A stretch of 38,942 nucleotides of DNA from Burkholderiales bacterium (GTDB lineage Bacteria; Pseudomonadota; Gammaproteobacteria; Burkholderiales; SG8-41): contig CAKKQX010000368.1 of assembly GCA_919902235.1 (NCBI GenBank), positions 1 through 38,942 on the forward strand. Direction: 5' to 3'. Shown here one piece after another: positions 1 to 9,462 of this stretch. The notes under the pieces are model-generated. The model saw only the letters and a program-made list of their open reading frames with translations, did no database searches and was not told where the DNA came from. How positions within the stretch are numbered: the stretch's first letter is position 1; each line of letters opens with the position of its first letter. The position numbers and the translations under genes are program-made.

Positions 1-305
1 ACCTTGGATGCCGGCAAATAGCATGTTACCTGATCATTGTTGCGTATCACTTCACGCGCGGGACCGTCCAGAGTTTCCAGTTTTTCGAATTCCCCGCCCG
101 CGGAGTTCACATAATGGACAATACGTGAAGTTTCGGACTGGTTGCCATGCTGATAAACGAAGGTACCGGAATAATTGAGCTGGCGTGAAGCCCCCGCCAT
201 TTTTTTCAGCCAGCTTATCCCCTCCTGGGAATCGTCACTGCCCGCCTGCGCGGTATTTGCAGCCGCGACTCCAAGCACAATGGCCGCCCAAACAGCTTTC
301 TTCAT
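1..305 (-). CDS. rseB: Sigma-E regulatory protein RseB/MucB, N-terminal part (runs off the left edge)
   Basis: Reverse-strand reading from ATG at 305: MKKAVWAAIVLGVAAANTAQAGSDDSQEGISWLKKMAGASRQLNYSGTFVYQHGNQSETSRIVHYVN...; signal peptide plus MucB/RseB-like start, directly downstream of rseA. Confidence 0.85.
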   Translation of the reverse strand, partial: MKKAVWAAIVLGVAAANTAQAGSDDSQEGISWLKKMAGASRQLNYSGTFVYQHGNQSETSRIVHYVNSAGGEFEKLETLDGPAREVIRNNDQVTCYLPASK

Positions 306-314
306 ATCACGTGC

Positions 315-836
315 TCAACGGCTTTGGGCCGGCTGCTTGGCTGAAACGCTGCGGATGTACGGCGCAACTCCCTGTATAGCGGTGCTGGGGGAAAAGCCCT
401 GGTGTGCCAGCAGGTACCCGTTCATATTTCCCTCGCTGGGAGTACTGACAAGCTGAGCGACCGGCGCGGAAACTATCGCGGGCTGCACTTGCGCAACCTG
501 AGGCTGCGGCGCAACCGGATCGCCGGTGGTGGACAATGCTGTCCAGGCCACCAACGCCACCGCAGACAACGACGCAGCGGCAGACAAGGCGTAGGCCGTC
601 ATGCGTTTTGCGGCATAGCGGCGCGGCGCGAGGATGGTAGGCTCCTGCGCCAGCCGGTCCGCAAGACGTCCGCTGAAATCCGCAGAAAGACGGCAATCGC
701 CGCGCAGCGTGTCGCCGATCAGATGGAATGTGTCCCAGTGGTCACGCAAATCGCCCTTCTGCCTGATGCCTGCAATGATCTGGCGCGCCTGGTGCTCGTC
801 CAGTTCGCCATCCATTAAAGCCGATACCCTGTCCAT
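315..836 (-). CDS. rseA: Anti-sigma-E factor RseA/MucA
   Basis: MDRVSALMDGELDEHQARQII...DHWDTFHLIGDTLRGD, RseA N-terminal motif, single TM segment, adjacent to rpoE. Confidence 0.88.
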   Translation of the reverse strand: MDRVSALMDGELDEHQARQIIAGIRQKGDLRDHWDTFHLIGDTLRGDCRLSADFSGRLADRLAQEPTILAPRRYAAKRMTAYALSAAASLSAVALVAWTALSTTGDPVAPQPQVAQVQPAIVSAPVAQLVSTPSEGNMNGYLLAHQGFSPSTAIQGVAPYIRSVSAKQPAQSR

Positions 837-837
837 C

Positions 838-1437
838 TCACCATCTCCTGTCTTTTTGCGTGCCGATCATTGGTTTTAACTTCTCGGCTATTGCTTCCCG
901 CGCCCTGAAAATCCGCGACCGGACCGTGCCGATCGGACAATTCATGATATTCGCGATATCTTCGTAACTCAGACCCTCGATCTCGCGCAGCGTGATCGCC
1001 GTCCGTAACTCTTCTGGCAGTTCAGCCAGCGTTTGGTTCACCGTTTCAGCCACCTGCTTGCTCATCAGCAGGTTTTCCGGGGTATTCAGGTCCCGCAGCT
1101 GGTCTCCATCCTCGAAACTCTCCGCTTCCTCGCTGTCAAATCCCGTGGTGGTCGGTGCCCGCCGCCCCATCGCCACCAGATAGTTTTTGGCGGTATTGAT
1201 TCCGATGCGGTACAGCCATGTGTAAAACGCGCTGTCGCCCCGAAAACTCGGCAGCGCACGGTAAGCCTTGATAAAAGCTTCCTGCGTCACGTCTTCAACC
1301 TCGGTTGGATCGCGGATAAACCGCGATAACAACCGAGCAAGCTTGCGCTGGTATTTGCTGACCAGCAGCTCAAATGCATGCTTCTCTCCGCGCTGCGCGC
1401 GTTCGACCAATTGCTGATCGATTTCGCGATCGCCCAT
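838..1437 (-). CDS. rpoE: RNA polymerase ECF sigma factor RpoE/AlgU
   Basis: MGDREIDQQLVERAQRGEKHAFELLVSKYQRKLARLLSRFIRDPTEVEDVTQEAFIKAYRALPSFRGDSAFYTWLYRIGINTAKNYL; likely start ATG at 1437 rather than ORF start 1545. Confidence 0.95.
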   Translation of the reverse strand: MGDREIDQQLVERAQRGEKHAFELLVSKYQRKLARLLSRFIRDPTEVEDVTQEAFIKAYRALPSFRGDSAFYTWLYRIGINTAKNYLVAMGRRAPTTTGFDSEEAESFEDGDQLRDLNTPENLLMSKQVAETVNQTLAELPEELRTAITLREIEGLSYEDIANIMNCPIGTVRSRIFRAREAIAEKLKPMIGTQKDRRW

Positions 1438-1616
1438 TAATTCCGTCCCTGAACTTTGAATTATTATCCAAGTCGAGCATATTACCGGCTGGACAAAGCG
1501 CACAGTATACTCGCCCGGCCTGCTGCCGTGGAACGCGAAAACCAATCGTTATTGCATTGACAGAGCAGGAATAATTTAGTTCACCCGCCGCTCCATGCCG
1601 GCGCCAGCCCGCCGAA

Positions 1617-3152
1617 TCAGCGCCGGGGAGCAGCGGACGATGGGCGGATGCCTCGCGCAACCACGACCCGGTCCAGCCCCGCGGATCCCCATTCCAGGAC
1701 AAGCGCCAGTGCCGCCGCCGGAATGGCCCCCGCCAGCAGCAGGCGATGGTCATTGACGGCAAGCCCGGCCACGATGCGCTCGCCGTAGCCGCCGGCGCCG
1801 ATGAAGGCCGCGATAGTCGCAGTACCGACATTGATCACCGCCGAGGTCCTGATTCCCGCAAGAATGGCCGGCAGCGCCAGCGGCAATTCGATCAGCCACA
1901 AGCGGGGGCCGTCCCGTAATCCCAGAGCCGTCGCGGACTGTTTGAGCGATGACGAAATCCCCGCCAGGCCGGTCTCGGTATTGCGCACGATGGGCAGCAG
2001 CGCATAAAGAAACAGCGCCAGCACCGCCGGCAGCGTGCCGATGCGGTCAAGCGCAGCAATCAGGAAGGCCAGCAGGGCCAGTGCAGGCACAGTTTGCAGT
2101 ACCCCGGCCGCGCCGACAATCCAGAATCCGGCACGCGGCATGCGTGCCGCCCATATTCCCAGCGGCACCCCCGTGATGACGCTCATGGCGAGCGAGGCAA
2201 ACACCAGCAGGCAATGCTGCCATGTCAGACGCCAGAAATCCGCGCCGAACAGCAAGTCCACAAAGTCGCGACGCCCGTCCTGCCGCCTGACAGCCGACGC
2301 CGTCGCGGACGCGGACAGGAATTCCCCCGCCACTGTGGAAAACGGGACGCCTGAAAGCTCGGCGGCGCCATTCATGGCGATCATTTGCGATGCCGCTATC
2401 CGCCCTTGCAGCCGCTGCACCGCCTGCCATGACCGCGGGAAACGCCCGGGCAGATCAAGCCGGTAAACCAGCACCGCGTCGTATGCCGGAAAAAACCGGG
2501 CGTCGTCTGCCAGCACCCGCAAGCGGTAGCGCCCGATCTTGGCATCGGTCGAATAGACATCGATAACATCCACCTGCCCCGCCGCCAGCGCTTCGTAAGC
2601 CAATCCGTGATCCAGGCCGCGCGGATCGGCATGCGGCAACCCATAAGCCCGGCTGAGCGCCGGCCAGCCGTCTTTACGATTAAGAAATTCCTGCGACAGC
2701 CCCAGCCTGAGGCCGCCATGGCGCTTCAGCTCCGAAATGCTGGAAACGCCGAGCGCGGCCGCCTGATCTTCCCGCATCGCCAGTGCATAAGTATTGCCGA
2801 ATCCCAGCGGGATGCCGGCGGCCAGCCCGTGACGGGCCAGTGCACGGTTGAGCCCATCCAGGTCCGGCACATGCTGCAGCCCGAGCAGTTCGAGGGCAAC
2901 GGTGCCGGTGTATTCGGGGTAAATATCGATGGCGCCGCTTTTCAGCGCCGTGAACAGAATTGCGGTGTTGCCCAGTCCCTGCCGGTGCGCCAGACGTGCT
3001 TCGCCTTCCGCCTGCGCGACCTGGGTGACGATTTCCCCCAGGATATAAGCTTCGGTAAAACGCTTGGACCCGACATTGAGAGGTTCCAGCGCCGCGGCCG
3101 GCGCAGAAAAAGGCAGCAGCGCGAAGCACAGCAGTGCCGCGGCGCCATGCAA
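1617..3152 (-). CDS. Osmoprotectant/quaternary-amine-type ABC transporter, fused substrate-binding protein (N-term) and permease (C-term)
   Basis: N-term LNVGSKRFTEAYILGEIVTQ...LGNTAILFTALKSGAIDIYPEYTGT (OpuAC/ProX-like), C-term multi-TM BPD_transp_1 with LQTVPALALLAFL and ALGLRDGPRLWLIELPLALPAILAGIRTSAVINVGTATIAAFIGAGG. Confidence 0.85.
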   Translation of the reverse strand: MHGAAALLCFALLPFSAPAAALEPLNVGSKRFTEAYILGEIVTQVAQAEGEARLAHRQGLGNTAILFTALKSGAIDIYPEYTGTVALELLGLQHVPDLDGLNRALARHGLAAGIPLGFGNTYALAMREDQAAALGVSSISELKRHGGLRLGLSQEFLNRKDGWPALSRAYGLPHADPRGLDHGLAYEALAAGQVDVIDVYSTDAKIGRYRLRVLADDARFFPAYDAVLVYRLDLPGRFPRSWQAVQRLQGRIAASQMIAMNGAAELSGVPFSTVAGEFLSASATASAVRRQDGRRDFVDLLFGADFWRLTWQHCLLVFASLAMSVITGVPLGIWAARMPRAGFWIVGAAGVLQTVPALALLAFLIAALDRIGTLPAVLALFLYALLPIVRNTETGLAGISSSLKQSATALGLRDGPRLWLIELPLALPAILAGIRTSAVINVGTATIAAFIGAGGYGERIVAGLAVNDHRLLLAGAIPAAALALVLEWGSAGLDRVVVARGIRPSSAAPRR

Positions 3153-3156
3153 AAAA

Positions 3157-3999
3157 CTACTTCCCGAAGGGCAGGCGCTGATCGTATTCCGCAGCGGCGT
3201 CTTCCAGTTTCATGAACACGGCGCCGTTGTCCCTGAGTGCACGGATCAGCTTTTCGAGCGCCATCATGCGATGACCGCGGCCGATCACGAATGGATGAAA
3301 AGTATAGCTGATGACACCCCATTCCAGGTGGTCCCGTAGATACAGAAAATCGTCAATCCAGTTGGAAATCACGTTATTTGCGTTGGCGAGCCCCTGCAGT
3401 ATCCAGGTCGGGGTGCGTATGAATTCGAACTGCGGATAATCGTCCAGCGTCCAGCTGACCGGCATCTCGATCAACCGTGTCGGCTTGCCGAACACCGCAG
3501 GTTTTTCGAGTTCGATGACATCGCCCTGGCGCACGCGATACGGCGTGTAATCGTCGCCCATCATGCTGCTATCGTACAGGAAACCGTGTTTGATCAACAA
3601 TTCGACGGAATGCGTGCTCAGGTCCCACGACGGCGAGCGGTAGCCCCGCGCGCAGCGGCCGGTAAGCTTGCGGATCAGTTCATTGGCGCTGACGAGTTCT
3701 TCTTCCTCCTGCTCGCGCGTGAGGCCGGCCGGCGGCCGGTGGGTCCAGCCGTGATGGCCGATTTCGTGCCCGGCATCGAACACCCGGCGACACTGCTCAG
3801 GATAAGTCGCAAGCGTGTGCCCCGGCACGTACCAACTGCTGGGAATGGCGTATTTTTCGAGCAAGGACAAAATACGCGGCACGCCGACGTGGGGGCCGAA
3901 TTCGCCGCGCGAAACAGGGGTGGGAGATGTCATGTCGCGCGCAATCCAGCCCGAGATCGCGTCGAAGTCAAAGGTCAGGCAGACGATGGGCTTTGCCAT
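3157..3999 (-). CDS. Polysaccharide deacetylase family protein (PuuE/NodB-like)
   Basis: CLTFDFDAISGW, HEIGHHGWTHR, GYRSPSWDLS motifs. Confidence 0.85.
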   Translation of the reverse strand: MAKPIVCLTFDFDAISGWIARDMTSPTPVSRGEFGPHVGVPRILSLLEKYAIPSSWYVPGHTLATYPEQCRRVFDAGHEIGHHGWTHRPPAGLTREQEEEELVSANELIRKLTGRCARGYRSPSWDLSTHSVELLIKHGFLYDSSMMGDDYTPYRVRQGDVIELEKPAVFGKPTRLIEMPVSWTLDDYPQFEFIRTPTWILQGLANANNVISNWIDDFLYLRDHLEWGVISYTFHPFVIGRGHRMMALEKLIRALRDNGAVFMKLEDAAAEYDQRLPFGK

Positions 4000-4169
4000 G
4001 GCAACGAAATATTAACACGCAGCCTGCGGCCGCGACGCCACGTGATGAACGCGAAAAGTGACTGCCGACGCGAGATGCTGGCAAAATCACGTCTGTCTTC
4101 CCGCATTTATACAACCGCCCCTGGAAAGCTCATCTGGACCCCGGAGATTACAAGCTCGACGCTTACTGG

Positions 4170-5462
4170 ATGCCGTTTACGGCGAACCGCGCCTTCAAGG
4201 CCGCGCCACGCATGTTCGTCGGCGCCAAGGACATGCACTACCTTACCGAAGACGGCCGTCAGGTGCTCGACGGCACCTCGGGCCTGTGGTGCGTCAATGC
4301 CGGGCATTGCCGCCCGAAAATCGTCGCAGCCATCCAGAAACAGGCGGCGGCCATGGATTACAGTCCCGCCTTCCAGATGGGGCACCCGAGCGCCTTCCGC
4401 GTCGCCGAGCGCCTCGCGAACATGGCGCCTGGCGATATCGACCACGTGTTCTACACCAACTCCGGCTCGGAGGCAGTCGACACCGCATTGAAAATCGCGC
4501 TGGCTTATCATCGCGCCCGGGGCGAAGGCCACCGTAACGTGTTTGTGGGCCGTGAGCGCGGCTATCACGGCGCCGGATTCGGCGGCATCTCGGTCGGCGG
4601 CATCCCCGCCAACCGCAAGGCCTTCGGCAGCCTGTTGCCGCGCGTCGACCATTTGCAGCAGACCTGCAATCTCAGGGAAGCGGCATTCAGCCGCGGCCAA
4701 CCCGCATGGGGCGCGCACCTCGCCGACGAGCTCGAAACGCGCATCATCCCCCTGCATGATGCCTCCAACATCGCTGCCGTAATCGTCGAACCGCTGGCGG
4801 GCTCCGCCGGCGTGCTGGTGCCGCCCAAAGGCTATCTCGAGCGTCTGCGTAAAATCTGCGACACATACGGCCTGCTGCTGATTTTCGACGAAGTCATCAC
4901 CGGCTTCGGGCGCACCGGTCCCTGCTTTGCGGCCGACGCCGTGGGCGTAGTGCCGGACATGATCACCATCGCCAAGGGCATCACCAACGGCACGGTGCCG
5001 ATGGGCGCAGTGCTGGTACGCCGCGGCATTTATGACGCGGTGGTCAACTCGGCGCCGCCCGGCATGGTCGAACTCTTTCACGGCTACACCTACTCCGGGC
5101 ACCCGCTCGCCACTGCCGCAGCGGAAGCGAGTCTGGACACGTTCGAAGAAGAAGAACTCTTCAAGCGCAGCCAGGAACTTGCGCCCTACTTCGAGCAGGC
5201 GATACACAGTCTGCGTGAAATGCCGCACGTGATCGACATCCGCAACATGGGTCTCGTTGCCGGCATCGAACTCGAATCCAAACCCGGCAAACCGTCCGAA
5301 CGCGCGTTCAGGACGTTTCTCAAGTGCTACGACAAAGGCGTGCTCATACGCACTACCGGCGACATCATCGCGCTCTCCCCGCCCCTCATCATCAGCAAGG
5401 CGCAGATCGATGAACTGGTCGGTGCACTGGGCGACGCGCTGCGCGAGCTCGGCCGCGATTAA
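4170..5462 (+). CDS. PLP-dependent class III aminotransferase (beta-alanine/omega-amino acid:pyruvate type); start uncertain, homology extends upstream of 4170
   Basis: WMPFTANRAFKAAPRMF, GTSGLWCVNAGHCRP, FYTNSGSEAVDTALKIA, LLIFDEVITGFGRTG, DMITIAKGITNG (PLP Lys). Confidence 0.9.
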   Translation: MPFTANRAFKAAPRMFVGAKDMHYLTEDGRQVLDGTSGLWCVNAGHCRPKIVAAIQKQAAAMDYSPAFQMGHPSAFRVAERLANMAPGDIDHVFYTNSGSEAVDTALKIALAYHRARGEGHRNVFVGRERGYHGAGFGGISVGGIPANRKAFGSLLPRVDHLQQTCNLREAAFSRGQPAWGAHLADELETRIIPLHDASNIAAVIVEPLAGSAGVLVPPKGYLERLRKICDTYGLLLIFDEVITGFGRTGPCFAADAVGVVPDMITIAKGITNGTVPMGAVLVRRGIYDAVVNSAPPGMVELFHGYTYSGHPLATAAAEASLDTFEEEELFKRSQELAPYFEQAIHSLREMPHVIDIRNMGLVAGIELESKPGKPSERAFRTFLKCYDKGVLIRTTGDIIALSPPLIISKAQIDELVGALGDALRELGRD

Positions 5463-5597
5463 TATCCGCTTTCCAGCCAACGGGAGGAGCCGCTACGGAT
5501 CGGGGATTTGCGTGCGCGTGAAGCACGCTGAGTCAAACCGCAATTCGCTGCTGATGTGCGCTGCCGGCGAACAAAGGCAAGCTATGCAGCTGAATAT

Positions 5598-7109
5598 TTA
5601 CAGGTTCTGTACCCGCTGCAGCCGTGCCCGCAACTGGCCAGTATCCGGATGGTCGGGGCCCAATGTTTTTTCCATGATCGCGAGCGCCCGCCGGATCAGC
5701 GGCACGGCCTCCGCATAGCGGCCGCGCGCCTGCAGCAGGGCTGCAAGATTGCTCAGGCTCGCCGCGGTGTCCGCGTGTTCCCGTTCCAGCCTTTTTTCAC
5801 GGATGGCCAATGCCCGCCGGTACAGCGGTTCGGCCTCTGCCAATTTGTCTTGCCAGTGCAGCAGGACCGCCAGCCGGTTGAGGCTGGCCGCCGTGTCCAG
5901 GTGCTCCGGCCCCAGCGCTTTCTCCCTGATCGCCAGGGCTCGCCGGATCAGCGGTTCGGCCTGCCACTGCCGCTCGGTCGACTGCAACAGCACTGCAAGA
6001 TTACTGAGGCTTGCCGCGGTGTCCGGGTGGTCCGGACCCAGTGATTTTTCGCTGATCGCCAGCGCCCGCCGGATCAGCGGCTCGGCTTCCACGTAACGGC
6101 GGTTGGCCTGCATCACCACGGCAAGATTGTTTAGACTGGATGCCGTGTCACGATGGTTCGCTCCCAGGGTGCGCTCCCGAATTTCCAGAACCTGCCGGTA
6201 AAGTGTCTCGGCCTCTGCGTAACGCCGCTGCAGTTGAAATACCGCCGCCAGACTGTCCAGGCTGGAAATCGTATCTGCATGCTCGGGGCCAAGCGCTTTT
6301 TGGCGTGTCGCCAGCGCCCGGCGATAAAGCGCCTCCGCCTCCGGGTAGCGGCCCTGTGCCCGCACCAGCGCCGCAAGGTTGCTGAAACCGGTCGCAGTGT
6401 CCGCATGATCCAGCCCCGCTGTTTTGATCGTCACCACCAGCGCCCGGCGGTACAGGGGCTCTGCTTGCACGAACTGCCCCTGCGCCCGCAGCAACACTGC
6501 AAGCCTGACCAAGGTCGCAACCGTATCGGCATGCTCTGGACCGAGTGCTTTGTCGCGGATGGCGAGTGCACGCCGGTACAGCGGCACTGCCGCTTCGGGT
6601 CTGGATTGTAATTCAAGCACTTCAGCCAGATTGCCGAGCCCGGCAACCGTATCCGCATGCTCAGGCCCGGCCGTTTTTTCCACGAGCGCCAGCAGGCGCC
6701 TGTACAGCAGTTCCGCTTCGGCGTACCGCTGCTGCATGCGCAGCAGCAACGCAACGCGGCTAAGGGTAATCAGCGTGTCCGGATGCTCCGCTCCCAGCAC
6801 GCGCTCCCGTATGGCAAGCGCCCGCTGATACAGGGGCAACGCATCCGCAGGGCGGGACTGCGACTCGAGCAACGCCGCGAGCGCATTGAGACTGGATGCC
6901 GTGTAGGCATGCTCTTCGCCATACGAATCCAGGGCTTCCTGCAGCGCCAGTCGCGTAAACGCCTCGGCTTCTGCCGGCTGTCCCAGGCGGGCGCTGTCGA
7001 TGGCTTTTTCGGTAAGGCTGCGCCACTCAACTTCACCGGCCGCAGCCGGTACGGCCGCACAGGAGGCGGCGATTACCAGGGAAACAAGCAGCCGGATCCG
7101 CGATCGCAT
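5598..7109 (-). CDS. Exported kinesin-light-chain-type TPR repeat protein, about 11 repeats of about 42 aa
   Basis: MRSRIRLLVSLVIAASCAAVPAAAGE signal peptide at 7109, then repeats of the form LAALL..QGRYAEAEPLYRRALAIREKALGPEHADTA. The listed ORF start at 7259 adds 50 aa of unrelated sequence (see findings). Confidence 0.88.
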   Translation of the reverse strand: MRSRIRLLVSLVIAASCAAVPAAAGEVEWRSLTEKAIDSARLGQPAEAEAFTRLALQEALDSYGEEHAYTASSLNALAALLESQSRPADALPLYQRALAIRERVLGAEHPDTLITLSRVALLLRMQQRYAEAELLYRRLLALVEKTAGPEHADTVAGLGNLAEVLELQSRPEAAVPLYRRALAIRDKALGPEHADTVATLVRLAVLLRAQGQFVQAEPLYRRALVVTIKTAGLDHADTATGFSNLAALVRAQGRYPEAEALYRRALATRQKALGPEHADTISSLDSLAAVFQLQRRYAEAETLYRQVLEIRERTLGANHRDTASSLNNLAVVMQANRRYVEAEPLIRRALAISEKSLGPDHPDTAASLSNLAVLLQSTERQWQAEPLIRRALAIREKALGPEHLDTAASLNRLAVLLHWQDKLAEAEPLYRRALAIREKRLEREHADTAASLSNLAALLQARGRYAEAVPLIRRALAIMEKTLGPDHPDTGQLRARLQRVQNL

Positions 7110-7153
7110 CGGGCTATCATAAATGAAACGCCCGCATGGCTGCCCGCCAGCCG

Positions 7154-7306
7154 CGACGACGTCGGCTACGACCTCGATTTCGGCGATCTTCTGACAACCC
7201 GACATTTTTTTGTAACCGGCGAAATAAAGCACCCTGCTGCCCGTTTTGCGCATTGCCACCCCGCCCCCACCAGCGCCAGGGTTTGCTCACCGCATTCTCA
7301 GTCGGG
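7154..7306 (-). pseudogene. Decayed duplicate fragment of the oxidoreductase gene at 11857-15396 (ferredoxin-reductase-like part)
   Basis: 41 bp identical (7203-7243 = 12400-12440) inside a longer diverged match to 12351-12535 with an internal deletion of about 30 bp; protein AMRKTGSRVLYFAGYKKM vs AMRKAGSRVLYFAGYKKM. Confidence 0.85.
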
Positions 7307-7765
7307 ATGCACGCCCGCGGCTGAAGAAACACAGTCCATTGTTTTAATTTGTATTTCTGTAATTCTTCAGAAAGCGCTTCAGCCTCCAAGCCCGGCACAA
7401 ACACGCAGCATCGCTACGCCGGCGCGGCAGGAATCTGCGCCGCGGTGACAGGCTTGCCCGCGCACGTATCATCCGTAAATATATAAATGATACGGAGATA
7501 CAGAATGAGTTAGTTCTATGCCGCGCTCGCTGGCGGGGTGAAGTTCAGCCCGAATAAATGCGCCATTGCGCCATTCCACTCCGAACCGGGCTGAGAGAAC
7601 TTTCAAGTGTATGATTAACCGGAAAGCGAGCACTGTGCTCCCGGGATAAATCCCGCTTTGGTCGGCGCTCCCTCCCGAGGCGCATGAGAAGTTTTGGCAG
7701 TCGCTCTTCGGAAAATCAGAACGACCGGCGTCTGATCATCAACTAACAAAAGCAGGAGGAGTTCG

Positions 7766-8737
7766 ATGAGGATCACATCCCACGCAGCGGTATTGCTATT
7801 GAGTTTCATCGCCATGCAATCCGCCTGGTCACAGACAGGTTCTTACCCCGACCGCCCCATCCGCATGATTGCGCCTGCCTCGGCCGGAGGACCAACCGAT
7901 GTCATTGCACGTGCCGTGAGTTCGCCCCTGTCCGAAATACTCGGTCGCCAGATCGTTATTGACAACCGTGCCGGCGCCGCCGGCCTGATTGGCACCGATA
8001 TCGTCGCCAAAGCGACGCCCGACGGGTATACGCTGCTGTTCGGCTTCTCCGGCCCGATGTCGATCGTCCCGCATATCGTCAAGTCGATTCCCTATGATCC
8101 GGTGAATGACTTTGCGCATGTATCGCTGGTGGCTTCGGCGCCCTATGTATTGATTGCCAATCCGGCGCTGCAGGTGAAATCGGTCAGGGAATTGATCGAT
8201 CTCGCCAAGAGCCAGCCGGGAAAGCTGAATTTCGCTTCGGGCGGCAACGGCACCGGCATCCACATGGCCGGCGAACTGCTGAATCATGCTGCGGGCCTTC
8301 GTATCGTGCATGTGCCCTACAAGGGGGCCGGACCCGGCATGAGCGCGCTGATCGCGGGAGAGGTGAACATTATGTTCAACGGCCTTTCGTCGGCATTGCC
8401 GCATATTAAGGCCAACCGCCTGCGCGCGCTGGCGGTGGGCGGAGATAAGCGTTCGTCCCTGTTGCCGGATTTGCCGACGGTCGCGGAAAGCGGCCTGAAA
8501 TTCAACGTCGACGGCTGGTACAACCTGTCGGCACCAAAGGGCACCCCGCGGCCGATTATTGCGAAGCTGCACCAGGATCTGGTGCGCGCGCTGGGCAATC
8601 CGGAGACCAAGGCCCGGCTCGACGCGCTTGCGGTGGAGCCCATCGGTTCCAGGGGCGACGAGTTCGTCACCATGCTCAAGGCCGAACTCGCGAAGTGGGA
8701 GCAGGTGGTCAGGGTGGCCGGTATCAAGGCCCAATAG
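7766..8737 (+). CDS. Tripartite tricarboxylate transporter substrate-binding protein (TctC/Bug family)
   Basis: Signal peptide; YPDRPIRMIAPASAGGPTDVIARAV, IVIDNRAGAAGLIGTDIVAKATPDGYTLL, VPYKGAGPG. Confidence 0.93.
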   Translation: MRITSHAAVLLLSFIAMQSAWSQTGSYPDRPIRMIAPASAGGPTDVIARAVSSPLSEILGRQIVIDNRAGAAGLIGTDIVAKATPDGYTLLFGFSGPMSIVPHIVKSIPYDPVNDFAHVSLVASAPYVLIANPALQVKSVRELIDLAKSQPGKLNFASGGNGTGIHMAGELLNHAAGLRIVHVPYKGAGPGMSALIAGEVNIMFNGLSSALPHIKANRLRALAVGGDKRSSLLPDLPTVAESGLKFNVDGWYNLSAPKGTPRPIIAKLHQDLVRALGNPETKARLDALAVEPIGSRGDEFVTMLKAELAKWEQVVRVAGIKAQ

Positions 8738-8748
8738 GACAACCAGGC

Positions 8749-9450
8749 ATGCAAACACGCAACATCACCATACCGCTGCGCGATGGTGCCATGGGCGGGT
8801 ATCTGGCCGTTCCGGACCGCACTCCGGTCGCCACCGTCGTGGCCATCATGGAGATCTGGGGCGTCAACGATACCATGCGGCGTCATGCGCACGAGTTCGC
8901 GGAAGCGGGGTTTGCCTGCTTCGTCCCCGACCTCTTCTGGTGTCAGGAGCCGGGCGTGGAGCTGTCGGATGACGATTCCGAGCAGGTGAAAAGGGCGTTC
9001 GACCTGTATTACGATTTTGACTACGATCTTGGCGTTCGCGACATGGAAGACACCGTGAAGCACCTCGCAGCGCTGCCGTGGTGCAACGGCAAGGTGGGCG
9101 CGGTCGGCTACTGCCTCGGCGGCAAGCTGTGCTACCTGATGTGCTGCCGCACCGACATCGACTGCGCGGTGGCGTATTACGGCACCTACATCGAGCACAA
9201 CATCCGCGAGGTCGGCAATCTGCATCGGCCGTTCATGCTGCATATGGCGATGCAGGATCGCTGGGTGCAAGCGGAAGTCAACGAGCTGCTGGAACGGCGA
9301 TTGTCGCCCAACCCGCTGGTGACGATACACAAGTATCCGGGCGCGGATCATGCGTTCGCGCGGCATGGCGGCCGAACCTACAGCAAGCCCGAAGCCGACC
9401 GCGCGCTGGAACTGACCGTTGAATTCTTCAACCGCAACCTGGGGACATGA
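8749..9450 (+). CDS. Dienelactone hydrolase family protein
   Basis: MQTRNITIPLRDGAMGGYLAVPD...IWGVNDTMRRHAHEFAEAGF...VGAVGYCLGGKLCYL (nucleophile Cys), YPGADHAFAR. Confidence 0.9.
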   Translation: MQTRNITIPLRDGAMGGYLAVPDRTPVATVVAIMEIWGVNDTMRRHAHEFAEAGFACFVPDLFWCQEPGVELSDDDSEQVKRAFDLYYDFDYDLGVRDMEDTVKHLAALPWCNGKVGAVGYCLGGKLCYLMCCRTDIDCAVAYYGTYIEHNIREVGNLHRPFMLHMAMQDRWVQAEVNELLERRLSPNPLVTIHKYPGADHAFARHGGRTYSKPEADRALELTVEFFNRNLGT

Positions 9451-9462
9451 AAGGATGATGGC

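Noticed and set aside
4107-5480. 457-aa ORF on the minus strand opposite the aminotransferase
   Set aside because: Shadow ORF of a GC-rich coding strand; composition and lack of motifs versus a clear PLP enzyme on the + strand
5598-7030. Regular repeats that might suggest CRISPR
   Set aside because: 126-bp coding units of a TPR protein, no direct-repeat/spacer structure
7136-7324. 62-aa + strand ORF in the relic region
   Set aside because: Arises from the antisense strand of the decayed oxidoreductase fragment
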